Assembly: GCA_024280215.1 (NCBI GenBank)
Contig: JAJRQO010000034.1
Location: 86,094 to 150,093, forward strand
Source: Candidatus Zixiibacteriota bacterium
Lineage (GTDB): Bacteria; Zixibacteria; MSB-5A5; GN15; FEB-12
Length of the DNA: 64,000 nucleotides
Direction: 5' to 3'
In this document: positions 33,840-42,817 of the stretch, piece by piece
Layout: each line of letters begins with the position of its first letter
Numbering within the stretch: the stretch's first letter is position 1
The notes under the pieces: model-generated
What the model saw: the letters and a program-made list of their open reading frames with translations, nothing else
What the model was told of the DNA's origin: nothing
Database searches by the model: none
Program-made: the position numbers and the translations under genes

Positions 33840-34628
33840 ATGATTAAAGCAATGAGAACAGCGGCAACAGGGATGATTGCCCAACAAATGAATGTTGACA
33901 ATATTGCCAACAACTTAGCAAACGTTAATACAACAGGTTTCAAAAAAAGTAAATTAGAATTTCAAGATATTCTCTATCAGAATGTAAGAAAAGCTGGTAC
34001 AGCAACTGCTATCGGTACATCAGTACCGACAGAACTTTCGATTGGGTATGGTACCCGTGCTGTTGCGACTAATAGAATGTTTACTATTGGTAATTTACAG
34101 TTGACAGGTAACCCTTTAGACTTGGCAATTTCAGGTGATGGTTTTTTTCAAATCCTACATCCAGATGGCACTACAGTCTATACCCGTGATGGAGCATTAA
34201 AAATTGCTGGTGATGGTTCTGTGGTCACATCTGAGGGGTATAAAATTATTCCAGAGATTACAATCCCTGAAGATGCATCATCGATTTCAATTGGTGCTGA
34301 TGGTAATGTACAAGTGATACAATTTGGTTCTGACGGACCTACCGATGTTGGTCAAATCGAATTAGCACGTTTTATCAACCCATCTGGTCTTGAAGCTATC
34401 GGTCGAAACCTTCTTGTTAAAACTGGTGCATCAGGTGAACCATTGACAGATATTCCATCCCAAAGTGGATTAGGTTCAGTTGATCAGGGATATTTGGAAA
34501 TGTCAAATGTTGATGTTGTTGACGAAATGGTAAACATGATTGTCGCTCAGCGTGCCTATGAGATGAACTCAAAAGCAATTACTACTGCAGATGATATGTC
34601 GCAGATTGCTAATAATCTCAAGAGATAA
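33840..34628 (+). CDS. flgG: Flagellar distal rod protein FlgG
   Basis: This 262-residue protein has the standard FlgG length. Motifs include MRTAATGMIAQQMNVDNIANNLANVNTTGFKKS split over residues 4-36 and QGYLEMSNVDVVDEMVNMI, ending RAYEMNSKAITTADDM. FlgG is the most conserved rod protein and the call is secure. Confidence 0.97.
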   Translation: MIKAMRTAATGMIAQQMNVDNIANNLANVNTTGFKKSKLEFQDILYQNVRKAGTATAIGTSVPTELSIGYGTRAVATNRMFTIGNLQLTGNPLDLAISGDGFFQILHPDGTTVYTRDGALKIAGDGSVVTSEGYKIIPEITIPEDASSISIGADGNVQVIQFGSDGPTDVGQIELARFINPSGLEAIGRNLLVKTGASGEPLTDIPSQSGLGSVDQGYLEMSNVDVVDEMVNMIVAQRAYEMNSKAITTADDMSQIANNLKR

Positions 34629-34631
34629 ATT

Positions 34632-35315
34632 ATGAAAACTTTTTATTCAGCTCTAACAATTTTCTTATTGGTATGCACTCTTAATAGTAATGCGATTACG
34701 ACAGAAGATGCAATCATTGAGAAGATGTACACTGATTATCAACTTGATACAACAGACTATGAGATTGAAATTCTTACAAGTCGTATCAAATTAAAGAATA
34801 TTGAAACAGAAGAACTGTCAATTAAAGCATTGACTCAAAAAGAGCCTCTCGGGCTTTTTACTGTTTTAGTCTCTATCATGAAAGATGGAGAGAATGTCGA
34901 AACGTCACAAGTTCGTATGCGTATTAAAAAATTCAAGACTGTACTAATTACAACAGACCGATTAAAACGTCATACCGAATTGACAAACTCAAATACAGCA
35001 GTCAAGCGTGTCGAAGTGACAAATTTACGGAGCAAACCATATCTTTCTGTCGCAGAAACATTCGGCTATCGTCTCAAAGGTGCTGTGAAAAAACAAATTC
35101 CTTTAACAAGTTCAATGCTGCAAAAAATCCCAGACATTGCTTCTGGTCGAGAGACGACAATTGTCTATGTTGGTTCAGTTTTTAAAATAACTGCCGAGGG
35201 GGTCGCATTACAGTCAGGTAGTGAAGGTGATTTTATCAAAGTAAAAAACAAAACAAGTAAAAAAATAATTATAGCCCGCGTCATTGATTCACATCATGTC
35301 GCAGTTGACCCATAG
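34632..35315 (+). CDS. flgA: Flagellar P-ring assembly chaperone FlgA
   Basis: This 227-residue protein has a signal peptide (about 1-21, ending NSNA) and a C-terminal SAF domain with VKRVEVTNLRSKPYL, QIPLTSSMLQKIPDI-like region and the GDFIKVKNKTSKKIIIARVIDSHHVAV end typical of FlgA. It chaperones FlgI in the periplasm. It lies between flgG and flgH with short gaps. Confidence 0.9.
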   Translation: MKTFYSALTIFLLVCTLNSNAITTEDAIIEKMYTDYQLDTTDYEIEILTSRIKLKNIETEELSIKALTQKEPLGLFTVLVSIMKDGENVETSQVRMRIKKFKTVLITTDRLKRHTELTNSNTAVKRVEVTNLRSKPYLSVAETFGYRLKGAVKKQIPLTSSMLQKIPDIASGRETTIVYVGSVFKITAEGVALQSGSEGDFIKVKNKTSKKIIIARVIDSHHVAVDP

Positions 35316-35336
35316 GATTGGGCAAAGGATACAGTT

Positions 35337-35927
35337 ATGAACATAAAAAAAATTGGATTTATTTTATTCGTTCTGCTCATGCTCCCATTTACTGTAAAAG
35401 TTTTTGGAAGTAATGATTTTGGACAAACACAATCGCTGTTTACTGATATCAAAGCAAATATTGTTGGTGATATTTTAACAGTACTAATTTTTGAACAAAG
35501 TAGAGCTACTCAAAAAGCAGAATCTAAAACTGCAAAATCTACTCAAGCCTCTATTTCAGCAGGACCTGGTATAGGACCGCTTCGTTTTATTCCTATCTTT
35601 GGTGCTGATGGTAAAAATAGCTCGACATTTGATGGCAAGGGAGAATCCATTCGAAATGGTACCTTTTCTGCCAAGATGTCTGTAACCGTTGTCGCTGTCA
35701 AAAATAATGGCGATTTGGTTATACAAGGTTCACGAACAATAGGACTCTCTGGTGATAGGGAAACAATGAATCTTACTGGTGTCGTTAGAAAAAAAGATAT
35801 TAGCCCAAATAATACAATCGATTCATACTTAATTGCCGATGCCGAAATTTCATACTCTGGTAAAGGGAATGCAAATACGACTCAGCGACCTGGTGTTTTT
35901 ACTCGTTTCTTTAACTGGGTATTTTAG
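35337..35927 (+). CDS. flgH: Flagellar L-ring protein FlgH (no lipobox)
   Basis: The 196-residue product has the FlgH core: LFTDIKANIVGDILTVLI, NGDLVIQGSRTI and VVRKKDISPNNTIDSYLIADAEISYSGKG. FlgH forms the outer-membrane L ring, showing that the cell is diderm. In enterobacteria it is a lipoprotein. Here the signal-like region (residues 1-25) ends in FTVKVFGS and has no cysteine, so the usual lipid anchor is absent. AGGAT-type site precedes the ATG. Confidence 0.92.
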   Translation: MNIKKIGFILFVLLMLPFTVKVFGSNDFGQTQSLFTDIKANIVGDILTVLIFEQSRATQKAESKTAKSTQASISAGPGIGPLRFIPIFGADGKNSSTFDGKGESIRNGTFSAKMSVTVVAVKNNGDLVIQGSRTIGLSGDRETMNLTGVVRKKDISPNNTIDSYLIADAEISYSGKGNANTTQRPGVFTRFFNWVF

Positions 35928-35936
35928 GAGATAACA

Positions 35937-37073
35937 ATGCTACAAGCAATATTTACAAAAATTTCACTTCCGATTTGTATCGCACTGGTCACAATGTTTA
36001 TTACAACATTTGTGACGCCAGTAGATGCGGGGAAAGTACGTATTAAGGATATTTGCCAGTTTCAAAATATGGAAGAATCTGACCTAATCGGTTATGGACT
36101 TATTATTGGCCTTGATGGAACAGGTGATGGAAAAGGAACTCAATTTACGAATCAATCGTTGACAAATATGATGGAGCGAATGGGGCTAACTGTTGATGTG
36201 AAGAAAGTAAAAGTAAAGAATGTTGCAGCTGTCATGGTAACGGCTAAAATTAGTTCTTTCAATCGAAACGGTACTTACGTTGATGTTACTGTTTCTTCTG
36301 TGGGGGACGCAAAGTCGCTTCAAGGAGGAACATTATTAATGACACCACTTTCTGATCGAACTGGTTCTGTTCGAGCAATTGCACAGGGAGCTGTTTCGAT
36401 AGGTGGTTTTAATGTTCAGGTTGATGATGGGAATAAAATTATAAACAACTATACTTTGGTTGGACGAGTTCCCAATGGAGCAAAAGTTTCTAATGAACTC
36501 ATTGGTCCTGAAAGAACAAAAAAAGAATTTTTTATCTCATTGCGTTCACCTGATTTTACAACAGCTAATAGAATAGCCGAACGTATTAATATAAAATATG
36601 GTATGACCGCGTTTGCTTTAGACGGTGGAACTGTACAGGTAATGATTCCAGATTCGCTTTCGCATATGGTCTATCGTACTCGGTTTATTTCTGATATAGG
36701 ACTTTTAACTATTGTACCCGACCAAGTTGCACGTGTTGTCTTAAATGAAAAAACAGGTACCATAGTCGCAGGGCAACATGTTACCATTGAACCAGTTGCA
36801 ATTGCTCATGGTACTATAACGATTAATATAGAGTCAACGCCGATTATCTCGCAACCAGAACCGTTTTCATCTGGCGAGACAATAGTAACTTCAGATTCAC
36901 GAATTACAATTAGTGATGAACCCGCTCGAGTGATACATTTAAAACGAACTGTCTATCTTTCTGATGTTGCTAAAGCACTCAACAAAATAGGTGCGGCACC
37001 GAGAGATATTATTGCAATTTTTCAGGCTATGAAACAAGCAGGAGCATTGCAAGCGGAACTTATTATATTGTAA
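35937..37073 (+). CDS. flgI: Flagellar P-ring protein FlgI
   Basis: The 378-residue product has a signal peptide (about 1-31) ending TPVDAG, and the family phrases RIKDICQFQ, LIGYGLIIGLDGTGDG, MMERMGLTVD, GKVSNELIGP-like and the terminal LSDVAKALNKIGAAPRDIIAIFQAMKQAGAL. It forms the ring in the peptidoglycan layer. It overlaps flgJ by one base. Confidence 0.97.
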   Translation: MLQAIFTKISLPICIALVTMFITTFVTPVDAGKVRIKDICQFQNMEESDLIGYGLIIGLDGTGDGKGTQFTNQSLTNMMERMGLTVDVKKVKVKNVAAVMVTAKISSFNRNGTYVDVTVSSVGDAKSLQGGTLLMTPLSDRTGSVRAIAQGAVSIGGFNVQVDDGNKIINNYTLVGRVPNGAKVSNELIGPERTKKEFFISLRSPDFTTANRIAERINIKYGMTAFALDGGTVQVMIPDSLSHMVYRTRFISDIGLLTIVPDQVARVVLNEKTGTIVAGQHVTIEPVAIAHGTITINIESTPIISQPEPFSSGETIVTSDSRITISDEPARVIHLKRTVYLSDVAKALNKIGAAPRDIIAIFQAMKQAGALQAELIIL

Positions 37074-38026
37074 TGGATATTTCATCTCTTAACATGCCGG
37101 CTCAAGTCGACTATCCTAAAACAGATTTAGACAGACTCAAAACACAGTCGCCACAGACTCTTGAGGATGAAAAAGCAAGGCTGAAAAAAGCGACCAAAGA
37201 ATTTGAGTCGTTTTTTTCCTACCAACTTTTAAAGTCGATGCGAAAAACTATTCCGAAGAGTGAATTGACTGAGGGGGGAGCTTTCTCGGGAGGTATGGGT
37301 AAAGAGATATTTACAGATATGTTCGATATGAAAATGGCAAAGCAGATGACACAAAATTCTGACAGATCGATTTCTGCTGTGTTGTATCGTTCACTTGAAA
37401 AAATCATTTCTGTACCATATCAGGATATCCCTGAGAAAGTACAAATTAAACCACTTGAAAAAGATTCAGTGCAGCCGATTGAACTCAAAAAAAATGAGCT
37501 ACATGAGTTGCAAAGATCAAAAGAAAACTTTGAAATTAAAAAAAGAGATGGCGAATTTATGAATGTCTCGCAGCCACCTCGTATCGCAAAACAGATTTCA
37601 TCAGATCCCATACTTTCTAAATACGGAGCTGAGATACAAAAGGCAGCTGAGAAATATTCGCTCGACCCTGCTTTGATAATTTCTGTTATCAAAGCAGAGT
37701 CAGGTGGAGACTATTTAGCCGAATCACCTGCAGGTGCCAAAGGTTTGATGCAATTGATTGACTCTACTGCTGCAGAGATGAATGTGGAAGATGTCTTTAA
37801 TCCTGCGGATAATATCGATGGTGGAAGCCGTTATCTAAAGAGCATGCTTGACCGCTTCAAGTCGGTTAAACTCGCTCTGGCAGCTTATAATGCTGGTCCT
37901 GGCAATGTGATGCGATACGATGGTATCCCTCCATTTCCTGAGACTGAGGCGTACGTTGACAAAGTGGTCGACACATTGTCAAACATTAATGTCAATTCTG
38001 ATGCGAAACATGCTAAAGTGAAATGA
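37073..38026 (+). CDS. flgJ: Rod-binding protein fused to SLT lytic transglycosylase (FlgJ-type)
   Basis: This 317-residue protein joins a FlgJ-type rod-binding domain (about residues 35-110, with ESFFSYQLLKSMRKTI and FTDMFDMKMAKQM) to an SLT-type transglycosylase domain (about 190-305). The catalytic Glu209 lies in VIKAESGGDY, followed by GAKGLMQL and LALAAYNAGPGNV. FlgJ of enterobacteria instead carries a glucosaminidase domain. The protein would cap the rod and open the peptidoglycan. It is the last gene of the sigma54 operon, and a sigma28-like site lies at its 3' end. Confidence 0.92.
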   Translation: MDISSLNMPAQVDYPKTDLDRLKTQSPQTLEDEKARLKKATKEFESFFSYQLLKSMRKTIPKSELTEGGAFSGGMGKEIFTDMFDMKMAKQMTQNSDRSISAVLYRSLEKIISVPYQDIPEKVQIKPLEKDSVQPIELKKNELHELQRSKENFEIKKRDGEFMNVSQPPRIAKQISSDPILSKYGAEIQKAAEKYSLDPALIISVIKAESGGDYLAESPAGAKGLMQLIDSTAAEMNVEDVFNPADNIDGGSRYLKSMLDRFKSVKLALAAYNAGPGNVMRYDGIPPFPETEAYVDKVVDTLSNINVNSDAKHAKVK

Positions 38027-38040
38027 AAATAGACCGACTA
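38014..38040 (+). promoter_or_regulatory. Sigma28-like promoter for flgN-flgK-csrA-flgL-fliW
   Basis: TAAA (38014-38017), 15 bases, ACCGACTA (38033-38040), overlapping the flgJ stop and 33 bases before the flgN ATG. The -10 is weaker than the other sites but the -35 and spacing are exact and the genes are the expected late class. Confidence 0.5.
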
Positions 38041-38073
38041 TAAATGTGAAGATAAAAACTATTGGATAGAAAA

Positions 38074-38562
38074 ATGATTGATACACTAATCGACATAATT
38101 GGCAAGGAAGCCGTACTCTTTGAGTCTTTTTTGGAACTCCTGGAAAAACAACAGAGAATGCTGGTGGAAAATAATCTTGATGGATTAAATCAAGTGACTG
38201 CCGAGCAGCACGAACGTTTGACGGAAAGTCAAATGCTTAATAGCCGTCGCATGGAAGTTGTCGCACAGATTAAAAAAGATAAACAAATCGAAGGTAATTT
38301 AAATATTACCCGATTACTCACATTGATTGATCAACAACAAGCAGATAGATTAGAACAACTCCAAGATGTGATTCTTTCTCTGAGTGACAAAATTACAGAG
38401 ACCAGAAATCAAAATGCAATATTGCTGAACCGCTCTCGAGAATATATTTCCAAAACCATGGATATGCTCTCAAAGATCAATGCTCCTAAATCACCGACTT
38501 ATGGACAAAAAGGTGAATCGGAACATCAGCATGCTGCCTTATCAATAGATAGGAGAATCTAA
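38074..38562 (+). CDS. flgN: FlgN-family flagellar export chaperone
   Basis: From ATG 38074 the product has 162 residues; TTG 38062 is in frame but has no ribosome-binding site. It is helical, with EAVLFESFLELLEKQQRMLVE and ERLTESQMLNSRRMEVVAQIK, matching FlgN, the cytoplasmic chaperone of the hook-filament junction proteins FlgK and FlgL. It overlaps flgK by one base, supporting the role. Confidence 0.85.
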   Translation: MIDTLIDIIGKEAVLFESFLELLEKQQRMLVENNLDGLNQVTAEQHERLTESQMLNSRRMEVVAQIKKDKQIEGNLNITRLLTLIDQQQADRLEQLQDVILSLSDKITETRNQNAILLNRSREYISKTMDMLSKINAPKSPTYGQKGESEHQHAALSIDRRI

Positions 38563-39953
38563 TGGGACTATTTCAAGGACTCGAAATTGGTCGCAGAGCT
38601 TTGCTTACAAGCCAGATGTCATTACAAACTATTGGACATAATATTTCCAACGTAAATACACCGGGTTATTCAAGACAAAGAGTTAATATTGCAAGTTCAA
38701 CGCCAATAAGTAATACAATCGGGTCAATAGGTTCTGGTGTTCAGGCAACAGAAATTGTACAAATTCGGGATCTCTTTTTGGGTAATCAGTTTAGGCAAGA
38801 GAGTAAATCACTTGGTGAGTGGAGTTACAAAGAAAAAGTGCTTTCACAAGTAGAATCTGTTTTTAATGAACCAAGTAATCAAACTCTTTCAAATAAAATG
38901 ACTGACTTTTGGGATGCATGGGATACCTTTTCACAATTTCCCGATGATCCTACCTCAAGAAATGGATTAGTTAGTTCTACATCAACAATGTTAAACTCAT
39001 TTCATAAATTATCAAATGATGTTGAAAGTTTAAGAAAATCTATCGATGCTGATATGAATAATTATACTAATGAGATTAATCGTCTTACTGGAGAAGTAGC
39101 CAGATTAAATCTGCAAATCAAATCACTTGAAGTTGGTGGTGTGACAGCCAATGATTTACGTGATAATCGAGATTTGATTTTAGATAATCTATCGTCACTT
39201 GTAGATATCAATACAAATGAAAATCAAAATGGTGATATGGTCGTCTATATCGGTTCGATGTCAGTTGTCAACGGTGGAGATGCTATAAATATTGAAGCAA
39301 AAGTTGCTAATGTAAATGGTAAGCCTACTCATAAACTTGTATGGGAAGGAACAGATGTTGAATTAAATAATACTGCTGGGCAACTTAAAGCCCTGATTGA
39401 AAGTCGTGATGTAATCATTCCCAAATATGTAGAAAAACTTGATACCTTAGCGGCAACAATGGTTGAACAAGTAAATGCGATTCACAGACAAGGTACTACT
39501 AAGGATGGACAGACAGGTATTGATTTTTTTGATCCATCAAAAACAACAGCTGAAACAATTTCAGTTAATCCAGTCATTCTTGCCGATTCTGGATATAGCC
39601 TTATCGTGGCTGGTGAGGGAGAAGCAAGTGATGGTCGGTTTGCAGCACAAATTGCCAAGTTAAGTAATACAAATGTTTTAAATAATGACTCCACTTCACT
39701 TAATGATTTCTATAATTCAATCATTGGAGCTGTCGGTGTTGAAGCACACGAAGCAACTTCATTTGCGGCAAATTATGAACTCTTAGTGCAACAAGTAGAA
39801 TTTGCTAAAGAATCTGTTCAAGGAGTTTCCCTTGATGAAGAAATGACAAACATGATAAAATATCAACACGCCTATGATGCCGCTGCTCGAGTAATTACAA
39901 CTATGGATCAAGCTCTCGACACAGTTTTATCGATGGGAGTTGTTGGGAGATAA
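38562..39953 (+). CDS. flgK: Flagellar hook-filament junction protein FlgK
   Basis: This 463-residue protein has the N-terminal QTIGHNISNVNTPGYSRQRVN and C-terminal VSLDEEMTNMIKYQHAYDAAARVITTMDQAL, the interlocking helices of FlgK. The central portion includes SLVDINTNENQNGDMVVYIG. Length is normal. The export chaperone FlgN is encoded directly upstream. Confidence 0.96.
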   Translation: MGLFQGLEIGRRALLTSQMSLQTIGHNISNVNTPGYSRQRVNIASSTPISNTIGSIGSGVQATEIVQIRDLFLGNQFRQESKSLGEWSYKEKVLSQVESVFNEPSNQTLSNKMTDFWDAWDTFSQFPDDPTSRNGLVSSTSTMLNSFHKLSNDVESLRKSIDADMNNYTNEINRLTGEVARLNLQIKSLEVGGVTANDLRDNRDLILDNLSSLVDINTNENQNGDMVVYIGSMSVVNGGDAINIEAKVANVNGKPTHKLVWEGTDVELNNTAGQLKALIESRDVIIPKYVEKLDTLAATMVEQVNAIHRQGTTKDGQTGIDFFDPSKTTAETISVNPVILADSGYSLIVAGEGEASDGRFAAQIAKLSNTNVLNNDSTSLNDFYNSIIGAVGVEAHEATSFAANYELLVQQVEFAKESVQGVSLDEEMTNMIKYQHAYDAAARVITTMDQALDTVLSMGVVGR

Positions 39954-40008
39954 TATCAATAGTAGATAAACAATTAACATATAGCATAAGAACCAAGGAG
40001 GGTTTAAC

Positions 40009-40326
40009 GTGCTGATTTTAACAAGGAAGTTAGGTGAATCGATTAATATCGGAGAAGATATTAAAATCTCGGTATTAGGGATTCATGGAAGACAAGTAAG
40101 AATCGGAATTGATGCTCCGATGAATGTAGTAGTACACCGCGAAGAAATTTATGTTAAGATTCAAGAAGAGAACCGCAAAGCATCAAGTTCTATTTCTAAA
40201 GATTTAAAAGGTATGGTTGACCTTATAAAAAGTAAGATTAAAGGTGAAGAAATCAAACCACCTGCTATCGATTATAAGGACAAGGTGAATAAAAAAGATT
40301 CATCTCAACGAAAACCAAACAATTAA
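40009..40326 (+). CDS. csrA: Carbon storage regulator CsrA with C-terminal extension
   Basis: This 105-residue RNA-binding protein starts [19 protein letters not shown] and contains [19 protein letters not shown] with the RNA-contact Arg. CsrA dimers bind GGA loops near ribosome-binding sites and block translation. The core ends near residue 60; the remaining 45 residues are charged, Ser/Lys-rich and not typical. The start is GTG 40009 behind AAGGAGGG. It lies between flgK and flgL; the flagellin leader downstream carries two fitting GGA hairpins. Confidence 0.95.
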   Translation: MLILTRKLGESINIGEDIKISVLGIHGRQVRIGIDAPMNVVVHREEIYVKIQEENRKASSSISKDLKGMVDLIKSKIKGEEIKPPAIDYKDKVNKKDSSQRKPNN

Positions 40327-40341
40327 ACAAGCGAGTAAGTT

Positions 40342-42252
40342 ATGCGTGTTACTAATTCAATGATTACCGGAAGAGTTATTTTTAATACTCAAAATTCGTT
40401 AAATCGGTTTTTGAATTTACAAACTCAAATGTCAACTGGTAAAAAAATCAATAAACCGTCTGATGATCCTTTGGGCATCACTCGGGATCTTGAATATCGC
40501 AAAGAGTTGTCAAATAACGCACAGTATCAAAACAATGTGAGTCTTGCTCAGTCTTGGGGTGATACGACCGGTGATGCGTTATATACGATTCAACAACAAA
40601 TTGCGGACGCAAAAGAAATTGCTGTCAATGCTGCCGACGAAACTTATTCGGGTTCTTTTCCAGATGGTATTGAACAATTTATAGACAGTATCTTAACTGC
40701 GGGTAATTCACAACTTTCTGATCGTTATATTTTTTCTGGTTTTAAAACAGACACACCTGCATTACGGGAACATCCGAATGGCATGAGTTTTGAAGGAGAT
40801 AACGGTTCCATTAAATATCAAATTGATTCCTCAGTCGATGTTGGAGTTAATATGGATGGAGCATCAATCTTTTTTAAACAGATTAAAACGCTTGGGGATG
40901 GATTTGATTTAAATACTGCCATAAATGGTAGCACACAACTTGATGACCTCCACGGAGGAAATGGAATAAATCAGACTCCAGGACTTATCCAAATCAGAGA
41001 TGTCAACTTAGGTATCACCGCTACAATAGATTTAAATACTGAGACAAATATAGACCAAGTGTTACTTCAAATAAATAATGATCTTGTTGCCAATGGTATT
41101 ACTAATCTTACTGCACGTATTTCTGATACGAACAATTCTCTAATGTTTGAGTCTACCCCAACAGGAATTATTTCAGGTGATACTCCATTAGATAATATCA
41201 ATAGTGGTACTGGGGTTAACATGAACGAAAGTCAGATAAGGGTAACCGACGGTGCTGGGATTGATGTTAAAATTGATTTAGAATCCGCAAGAACAATTGA
41301 TGAAGTAATCACTGAATTTAACTCCCAAATGATGACTGCTGGAGTATTTAATGTGACGATGGGAATTAATGCTGCGGGAACAGGACTTGAAATCAATGAT
41401 ACAAATGGTGTTCCATTAAATTTAAAAATTGAAGATCTAAATGTAAAAAGTAATCTGGCTGGTCAACTTGGTATTCTCGGAACTATAGATCCATCATTAA
41501 CAGGCAAAGATTTAAATCCGCAAGTACATTTTGCCATTGAAGAATTTGGCGGCGGTACTACTGCTGAAGATTTAGGAATCTTAGATGAATTCAATTCTGA
41601 TTTTATTGGCAATGATTTAGATGCCCAACTTTTAACATCTGCTAACTTGAATGAATTAAATAACGGACTTGGTCTTGATTTAGGTGAAATAACTTTGTGG
41701 CAGGGTGGTTCAAATGCGATTATCGATTTAGATAGTCCTTCAATTGTTACTGTTCAGGATATGCTTGATGCTTTCAATAATTCAGGTCTTGATATTACAG
41801 CAACTCTTAATGATACCAATACGGGCATACAAGTTGTCAGTAATGACCTGAACTCATCTTTTACTATTGAAGAAGTTGGTTCTGGAAATACGGCTAAAAG
41901 CTTAGGTATCTATGGCTCATCGGATATGATTGGTTCTATGTATGTGCTAAACAATGCTATGAAAGCTGGTGCACAAGAAGAGGTTGGTCTGATGTTAGAA
42001 AATATGGATTTAGCCCATGACCAGGCTTTGAATTATGGAGCAATAAATAGTTCAAAAAGCGTAAGATTAGAAAATACGTCGAACAGGCTTTATGCCCAAG
42101 AGTTTATGTTTACAGCGCGACTTTCAGATCTTGAAGATGCCGACCTTACAAAAGTTATTACAGATTTATCTATATATGAAAATAATTATCAAGCGGCTCT
42201 TATGGCGTCGGCGAAATTAATTCAACCCTCACTATTGAACTTTTTAAGATAG
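40342..42252 (+). CDS. flgL: Hook-filament junction protein FlgL, long form with flagellin IN repeats
   Basis: The 636-residue protein is about twice the usual FlgL length. N-terminal VTNSMITGRVIFNTQNSL, QMSTGKKINKPSDDP and C-terminal SVRLENTSNRLYAQE, LTKVITDLSIYENNYQAAL are FlgL-like. The insert (about 205-530) contains three copies of a unit resembling the flagellin IN motif, such as ITATIDLNTETNIDQVLLQI, DVKIDLESARTIDEVITEF and AIIDLDSPSIVTVQDMLDAF. These surface domains may decorate the junction. It follows csrA by 15 bases. Confidence 0.9.
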   Translation: MRVTNSMITGRVIFNTQNSLNRFLNLQTQMSTGKKINKPSDDPLGITRDLEYRKELSNNAQYQNNVSLAQSWGDTTGDALYTIQQQIADAKEIAVNAADETYSGSFPDGIEQFIDSILTAGNSQLSDRYIFSGFKTDTPALREHPNGMSFEGDNGSIKYQIDSSVDVGVNMDGASIFFKQIKTLGDGFDLNTAINGSTQLDDLHGGNGINQTPGLIQIRDVNLGITATIDLNTETNIDQVLLQINNDLVANGITNLTARISDTNNSLMFESTPTGIISGDTPLDNINSGTGVNMNESQIRVTDGAGIDVKIDLESARTIDEVITEFNSQMMTAGVFNVTMGINAAGTGLEINDTNGVPLNLKIEDLNVKSNLAGQLGILGTIDPSLTGKDLNPQVHFAIEEFGGGTTAEDLGILDEFNSDFIGNDLDAQLLTSANLNELNNGLGLDLGEITLWQGGSNAIIDLDSPSIVTVQDMLDAFNNSGLDITATLNDTNTGIQVVSNDLNSSFTIEEVGSGNTAKSLGIYGSSDMIGSMYVLNNAMKAGAQEEVGLMLENMDLAHDQALNYGAINSSKSVRLENTSNRLYAQEFMFTARLSDLEDADLTKVITDLSIYENNYQAALMASAKLIQPSLLNFLR

Positions 42253-42274
42253 AAGATATAAAGGAAATAGATGT

Positions 42275-42751
42275 ATGATTGTACAAAGTTTACGATTAGG
42301 TGACATTGAAGTCTCTGACGACAAAATTATAACTATGGAAAGACCTGTATTAGGTTTTGAAAAGTTTAAAAAGTTTTGTCTTATTGAAGTTGATGAACTC
42401 AAACCATTTTTATGGTTACAATCGATTGATGAACCAGAAATTTCATTTTTGGTAGTCAATCCTCGGTTGTTCATAACAGATTATAAAATCGAAATCAATT
42501 CAAAAGAAATTGCTGAATTGAAAATCGATGATGTTACATCTGTTGAAACGTATGTTGTTGTTACTCTGGCAGAAATTCCAGAAGATATCACTGCCAATAT
42601 GCAAGGTCCGATTTTAATCAATACAGAAAATAATCTCGGCAAACAACTTGTATTAGTCAATACTGACTACAATGTAAAGTACCATTTTATGAAGTACATA
42701 AAACCAAGTGAAGATGTAACCAAAAAAGAAGCAGTTGTAACGACGGTCTAA
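42275..42751 (+). CDS. fliW: Flagellar assembly factor FliW
   Basis: This 158-residue protein matches FliW, which binds flagellin and, when free, binds CsrA to lift repression of flagellin translation. Diagnostic segments are GFEKFKKFCLIEVDELKPFLWLQSIDEPEISFLVVNP, spread over residues 28-65, and DVTSVETYVVVTL, ILINTENNLGKQLVL. It follows flgL by 22 bases with AAGGAAA before the ATG. Common FliW-CsrA order is adjacent; here flgL sits between. Confidence 0.95.
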   Translation: MIVQSLRLGDIEVSDDKIITMERPVLGFEKFKKFCLIEVDELKPFLWLQSIDEPEISFLVVNPRLFITDYKIEINSKEIAELKIDDVTSVETYVVVTLAEIPEDITANMQGPILINTENNLGKQLVLVNTDYNVKYHFMKYIKPSEDVTKKEAVVTTV

Positions 42752-42817
42752 GTATTTGGACATGTTGCAATTATTAAACTGAGGTTTAAAGAATCAGTGC
42801 AACTAAATTAAAGGTGT

